Shown: in pieces, positions 60,495 to 64,000 of the stretch
Numbering within the stretch: the first letter of the stretch is position 1
Layout of the letters: the number at the start of each line of letters is the position of its first letter
Assembly: GCA_964507325.1 (NCBI GenBank)
Contig: CAZDQL010000023.1
Span: 10,156 to 74,155, forward strand
Source: CAZDQL01 sp964507325
Lineage (GTDB): Bacteria > Planctomycetota > UBA1135 > GCA-002686595
DNA length: 64,000 bases
Direction of reading: 5' to 3'
Made by a program: the position numbers and the translations under genes
Notes under the pieces: model-generated
The model's input: the letters and a program-made list of their open reading frames with translations, nothing else
The model's database searches: none
Told to the model about the DNA's origin: nothing

Positions 60495-62333
60495 TCAGCG
60501 CCCGAGAGCCCGCTCCAGCGCCGCCGCCCCACCCACCACCGGCAGGCTGAGGGAAGTCCCTTTCAAATCGACGCTCAGCTCGGTGCCCTTCTTCGGCCAG
60601 AGGGTGAAGTCCCTGTCGCTGGAGAAGATCATCAGCCCCAGCTGCTGGCCCACGGGGACGATCTGGTCGTCCGGCTCCAGGTCGAAGGTGAGCTCGACGA
60701 ATTCACCGGGCTTCAGGGGGCGGCTCTCCCGCAGGGAGTTGCGATTCTGGGGATCGGCCCAGCCCCGAGTCAGGATGTTGTCGGTGATGGCGCCCCCCTC
60801 GGTCCAGGGCAGGCTGACGAGCCAGACGGAGAGGTTGGCCGCCGGCTCGTCCGCCGCCAGGCGGATCGAGAGGCGCGGTGCACCCGAGAGGTGCAGGGGG
60901 GAGGCCAGCTCTGCGGTGGCGTAGAGCAGACGGTGCTTCGAGGAGCGCGCGGCCGCGAGCTTCCCACCGCTCTGGCTCACGTCGTCCACCAGGGTCTCCT
61001 CGCCGGCGCGTTCGGGTCGCTGGGCGTCCAGCCCACCCACCTTCCTGCCACCGCCTTGGGGGTAGAGCACCACCTCCTCCGCGTCCGGGTGCGGGTAGTC
61101 GGCGTAGGGGGTCGGGTTCGACCTCTTGTCCCCCACGCGCACGACCCAGGCGCGGGGGTCGTCTTCGACGTCGTTCTCGACGCCGTGGAGGTAGCGGGTG
61201 AACCAGCGGTTCATCAGCTCGAAGGGGGGCTCGCCCCCGTGTCCCCCCTGGTGCAGGTAGATCATGTGCGGCACGCCCCGCTCCTGGGCCGCCTCGTAGA
61301 TCCGCACGCTGTGATCCGGCATCACGTTCCAGTCGTTCAGCCCGTGGGCCAGGAAGACCGCGGCCCGCAGGGGCTCGATCTGTGCCAGGTAGTCGCGGGT
61401 GGCCCAGAAGTCGTTGAAGTCGCCGGTCATGCGGTCCTGGTTGGGGGCGAAGAGCTCCTCCCGCACGTGGCAGTCACAGTACTCGCGGAGCTCGGGATCG
61501 CCGCTGCGGATGAACTCGTAGAGCACGTCCACGTCCTCCCCCATGTACCCCCCGGGGTGACGCACCAGGCCGTTGGCGCGGTAGTAGTGGTAGTAGGAGG
61601 TGTTCGGGGCCACGGGGATGATCGCCTCCAGGCCCTCGACCCCGGTGGTGGCGGCGGCGATCGGCAGGGTGCCGTTGTAGGAGGTGCCGGTCATGCCCAC
61701 CTTGCCGGTGCACCAGTAGGCCTCCACCAGCTCTCCCCCCTCGGGCTCGGTGTAGCCGAGTGCCCGGCCTCCGAGCCAGTCGATGACCGCTTTGGGCGCC
61801 AGGGACTCGTTGAGCCCCCCCACGGTCGGACAACCCTGGGAGAGGCCCGTCCCCGGCGAGGCGGAGTGCACCACCGCGAAGCCCCTGGGCAACCAGCGCT
61901 TGATCTGGGAGCGCGACATCAGCGGGCGGCGACTGCGGTGCGTGATGTCCGGCTGGAACTTGCGCTCGGGGGGCTCGTCGCCCAGCTCGTGCTTGGGGTC
62001 CCAGAAGTAGCGCTTGTCGGTGGTGCCGACCCCCGAGAAGTAGGGACTGGTCTCGTAGACCACCGGCACCTTGAGTCCTTCGCTGTCGGTCTGCTTTTGC
62101 CGGGTGACGTCGACGTGCATGCGGTCGGGGCGACCGTCCCCGTCGGAGTCGAACTCGGTCTCGACCCACAGGTCGTGCTGGATCCAGTCCTTCGCATCGC
62201 GGAAGGCCTCGACGATCTGGGCCTGACCGTCGCGGAACACCGGCACGGCCCGCTCCTGTCCGGCGGGCAGGGGCGCGGCGCAAGCCAGGAGGAGCGGGGT
62301 CAGGACGGAGCGGCGCAGGGGAGTATCGAACAT
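60495..62333 (-). CDS. Exported S15-family X-Pro dipeptidyl-peptidase / CocE-like hydrolase
   Basis: A 612-residue alpha/beta hydrolase with a signal peptide; LTPLLLACAAP may also be a lipobox. Nucleophile Ser in VGMTGTSYNGTLP (about 218), Asp in AHGLNDWNVMPD (about 333), His in LHQGGHGGEPP (about 364). The C-terminal jelly-roll domain (LSIRLAADEPAANLSVWLV) is usual for the family. It should release dipeptides from proline-containing peptides, or hydrolyse an ester, outside the cytoplasm. Its 65-bp distance to the glycogen operon and divergence from glgC suggest a separate unit. Confidence 0.82.
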   Translation of the reverse strand: MFDTPLRRSVLTPLLLACAAPLPAGQERAVPVFRDGQAQIVEAFRDAKDWIQHDLWVETEFDSDGDGRPDRMHVDVTRQKQTDSEGLKVPVVYETSPYFSGVGTTDKRYFWDPKHELGDEPPERKFQPDITHRSRRPLMSRSQIKRWLPRGFAVVHSASPGTGLSQGCPTVGGLNESLAPKAVIDWLGGRALGYTEPEGGELVEAYWCTGKVGMTGTSYNGTLPIAAATTGVEGLEAIIPVAPNTSYYHYYRANGLVRHPGGYMGEDVDVLYEFIRSGDPELREYCDCHVREELFAPNQDRMTGDFNDFWATRDYLAQIEPLRAAVFLAHGLNDWNVMPDHSVRIYEAAQERGVPHMIYLHQGGHGGEPPFELMNRWFTRYLHGVENDVEDDPRAWVVRVGDKRSNPTPYADYPHPDAEEVVLYPQGGGRKVGGLDAQRPERAGEETLVDDVSQSGGKLAAARSSKHRLLYATAELASPLHLSGAPRLSIRLAADEPAANLSVWLVSLPWTEGGAITDNILTRGWADPQNRNSLRESRPLKPGEFVELTFDLEPDDQIVPVGQQLGLMIFSSDRDFTLWPKKGTELSVDLKGTSLSLPVVGGAAALERALGR

Positions 62334-62504
62334 GGTCAGTGGAGAGGGGCTCTTGCTTCTGGGCGCACGGCGCCAATTCGGGACCTACCCTAACAGGACT
62401 CCGCCCGAGCCAGATCCACCGATCGACTCCCCCAGATCGAGCAACGCGGCGCTAACGTACGGCAGCGCCTCCACGCCCCCCCGGCCCTCATCCCTCTCGC
62501 ATCC

Positions 62505-63740
62505 ATGATTCCCGAGCTCGGCCTCAAGAACACGATGACCCTGGTCCTCGCCGGAGGACAGGGGGAGCGACTGAAGCCCCTGACCGCCCCACGCGCCAAA
62601 CCGGCCGTGCCCTTCGGCGGCGCCTATCGGATCATCGACTTCACCCTCTCCAACTGCATTCACTCGGGGCTGCGCCGCATTTTCGTACTCACCCAGTACA
62701 AGGCGCGCTCCCTCGAGGAGCACATCCGTTTCGGTTGGGGCTTCCTGCCGCGGCGCCTGGAGCAGTTCATCACGGTGCGCCCTCCCCACCACCAGGGTGC
62801 GGGCAAGTGGTACCAGGGCACCGCCGACGCCATCTACCAGAACCTGGACACCATCCGGGACAACTCACCGGAGCACGTGGTGATCCTGTCGGGGGACCAC
62901 ATCTACCGCATGGACTACCGCGACATGGTGCGCGACCACGTCGATCGCCAGGCGCCCTTGACGATCGGCGCGGTGGTGGTGCCGGTGGAGCAGGCGCACC
63001 AGTTCGGGATCTTCGAGGTGAACGAGGACGGCCGGGTGCGCTCCTTCCAGGAGAAGCCACGCTCCAACGCCGCCGAGATCCCCGGGAACCCCGGGTACTG
63101 CCTGGCGTCGATGGGGATCTACATCTTCGAGACGGACGTGCTCACCGACCGCCTGTGCGACGACGCCGCCCTGGGCGAGGAGTCGAGCCACGACTTCGGC
63201 AAGGACATCATCCCGCGCATGGTGGCGCAGGAGGTGCCGGTCTACGTGCACGCCTTCCGCGGCCTGGGCGGGCCCGAGCCCTACTGGCGCGACGTGGGGA
63301 CGATCGACGCGTTCTACGAGGCCAACATGGACCTCTGCGCGGTCGAGCCGCAGATCGACCTCTACGACATCGACTGGTCGGTCCACACCCTCTGGCACAA
63401 CGACCCCCCCGCCAAGACGATCTTCGAGGAGCCGGGGGGACGCCGCGCGGAGGTGGTCGACTCCCTGCTCGGCGGCGGCTGCGTCGTCTCCGGAGGCCGG
63501 GTCGCGCGCTCGATCCTCTCGCCGCGCGTCTACGTGGACGAGGGAGCCTCGGTGGAGGAGTCCCTGCTCTTCAGCGGTGTGCGCGTCGGCGCCGGCTCGG
63601 TGATACGCCGCGCCATCGTCGACAAGTGGGTCGAGATCCCCCCCGGAACGCAGATCGGGGTCGACCACGTCGAGGACCGCAAGAGCTTCACGGTCACCGA
63701 CTCGGGGATCGTGGTCGTTCCCCGCAAGTACCTCTTCTGA
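62505..63740 (+). CDS. glgC: Glucose-1-phosphate adenylyltransferase (ADP-glucose pyrophosphorylase)
   Basis: A 411-residue enzyme making ADP-glucose from glucose-1-phosphate and ATP, the donor for bacterial glycogen synthesis. Visible motifs: LVLAGGQGERLKPLT (residues 13-27), KPAVPFGGAYRIIDFTLSNC, SGDHIYRMDYRDM, FQEKP, and a C-terminal left-handed beta-helix (VYVDEGASVEESLLFSGV). Arg residues for allosteric control lie in the first 50 residues. It stands 6.4 kb from the fused synthase on the opposite strand. Its TGA (63738-63740) lies within an insertion-sequence end repeat, so the element inserted at the very end of the gene. Confidence 0.95.
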   Translation: MIPELGLKNTMTLVLAGGQGERLKPLTAPRAKPAVPFGGAYRIIDFTLSNCIHSGLRRIFVLTQYKARSLEEHIRFGWGFLPRRLEQFITVRPPHHQGAGKWYQGTADAIYQNLDTIRDNSPEHVVILSGDHIYRMDYRDMVRDHVDRQAPLTIGAVVVPVEQAHQFGIFEVNEDGRVRSFQEKPRSNAAEIPGNPGYCLASMGIYIFETDVLTDRLCDDAALGEESSHDFGKDIIPRMVAQEVPVYVHAFRGLGGPEPYWRDVGTIDAFYEANMDLCAVEPQIDLYDIDWSVHTLWHNDPPAKTIFEEPGGRRAEVVDSLLGGGCVVSGGRVARSILSPRVYVDEGASVEESLLFSGVRVGAGSVIRRAIVDKWVEIPPGTQIGVDHVEDRKSFTVTDSGIVVVPRKYLF

Positions 63741-63766
63741 ACTGCCCCCCTTTGGTGTGCTTCCCC
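63736..63766 (+). repeat. Terminal inverted repeat of a putative insertion sequence
   Basis: Starts tctgaactgcc, the same outer end as at 44762 and (inverted) 44981, and continues with a closely similar CCCTTTGGTGTGC block. The orientation fits the left end of an element extending to the right and out of the window. It covers the glgC stop codon. Confidence 0.6.
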
Positions 63767-63803
63767 GGGAATCGGTACCTGCGCTCCTTCGATCAGTCGA
63801 ATC

Positions 63804-64000
63804 TCAGGCCGCCTGGCCCACCGCCGTGCGCCCCACCCCGAACGGGCACGGACTCCACCTCCCCCAGTCCTGCCGCCACCCGACCAGCTCCGCCGGCCGC
63901 AGGCGCCTCGGAGCCAGCCCCGCGATCTCGCCCGGGCTGTGCACATCGCGATTGAACCGCGGCCGCACCCAGTTGCGCCACGCCCCGTACAGCGCCAAGT
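63804..64000 (-). CDS. Probable C-terminal end of a transposase (runs off the window)
   Basis: An open frame enters from the right edge and stops at 63804-63806, giving about 65 residues: LYGAWRNWVRPRFNRDVHSP, then GEIAGLAPRRLRPAELVGW and RQDWGRWSPCPFGVG. Short, basic, Trp-rich ends like this (W-R-N-W-V-R, R-F-N-R-D) resemble the tail of insertion-sequence transposases from planctomycetes, but I cannot name the family. Its position just inside the inverted repeat at 63736 supports a transposase. Only the tail is visible, so intactness is unknown. Confidence 0.45.
   Translation of the reverse strand, partial: LALYGAWRNWVRPRFNRDVHSPGEIAGLAPRRLRPAELVGWRQDWGRWSPCPFGVGRTAVGQAA

Overview
The window is a GC-rich (about 70% by eye) bacterial chromosome piece, probably from a metagenome assembly because it contains one 10-N scaffold gap (25234-25243) with a poly-C stretch beside it. 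Gene content points to a deep-branching Planctomycetota-like bacterium. The signs are a HzsA-related haem lipoprotein, an FG-GAP/UnbV protein, many large secreted beta-propeller proteins, a planctomycete-style secreted protein C-terminal domain (50632-51750) and weak ribosome binding sites. This placement is an inference from family recognition, not from a marker gene.

Region 1 (1-9201) is a dissimilatory sulfur locus on the + strand: end of aprB, aprA, a YkgJ-type cysteine-cluster protein, qmoA, qmoB, qmoC and sat, closed by strong hairpins. Together these interconvert sulfate, APS and sulfite and link APS reductase to the quinone pool. The direction (sulfate reduction or sulfite oxidation) cannot be told because no dsr or sox genes are present.

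Region 2 (9215-23060) holds mostly secreted hydrolases on the - strand: an M1-M28-PDZ fusion peptidase, a second YkgJ protein, a sortilin/BNR propeller protein, an S41 peptidase, an arylsulfotransferase-like protein and two small exported proteins. A compact serB-serA-serC operon (17302-20268) for serine synthesis lies on the + strand inside it.

Region 3 (23131-35440) has an amidohydrolase and a small membrane protein (+), facing a tightly coupled five-gene - strand operon. In order of transcription it encodes a HzsA-related dihaem lipoprotein, an FG-GAP/UnbV protein, a decahaem-YVTN-MauG fusion, a propeller-periplasmic-binding-protein fusion, and a second periplasmic binding protein that runs into the gap. 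I regard this as the best candidate for an undescribed system: an exported redox and ligand-sensing assembly.

Region 4 (35610-43166) is envelope-related: a GT39-like membrane glycosyltransferase, a PEGA lipoprotein, gmhB, and a - strand operon of two GT2 enzymes, a FemAB-like acyltransferase and three tandem AIM24 paralogues.

Region 5 (43310-50625) is a + strand set of a degenerate histidine-kinase-like protein, a sigma-54 activator whose receiver lacks the phospho-acceptor Asp, and a 1374-residue membrane-anchored TPR-like protein. A 220-bp inverted-repeat (MITE-like) element sits between the first two.

Region 6 (50632-63740) has one secreted protein of visibly lower GC, then a - strand glycogen operon: GDE-type debranching enzyme, GT4, GH57 and a glycogen synthase (GT3)-phosphorylase (GT35) fusion. 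An S15 peptidase and a divergent glgC follow. The same inverted repeat as in the MITE-like element reappears exactly at the glgC stop codon, next to what looks like the end of a transposase gene that leaves the window. No rRNA, tRNA or CRISPR was seen, and no stretch over 300 bp lacks a gene.
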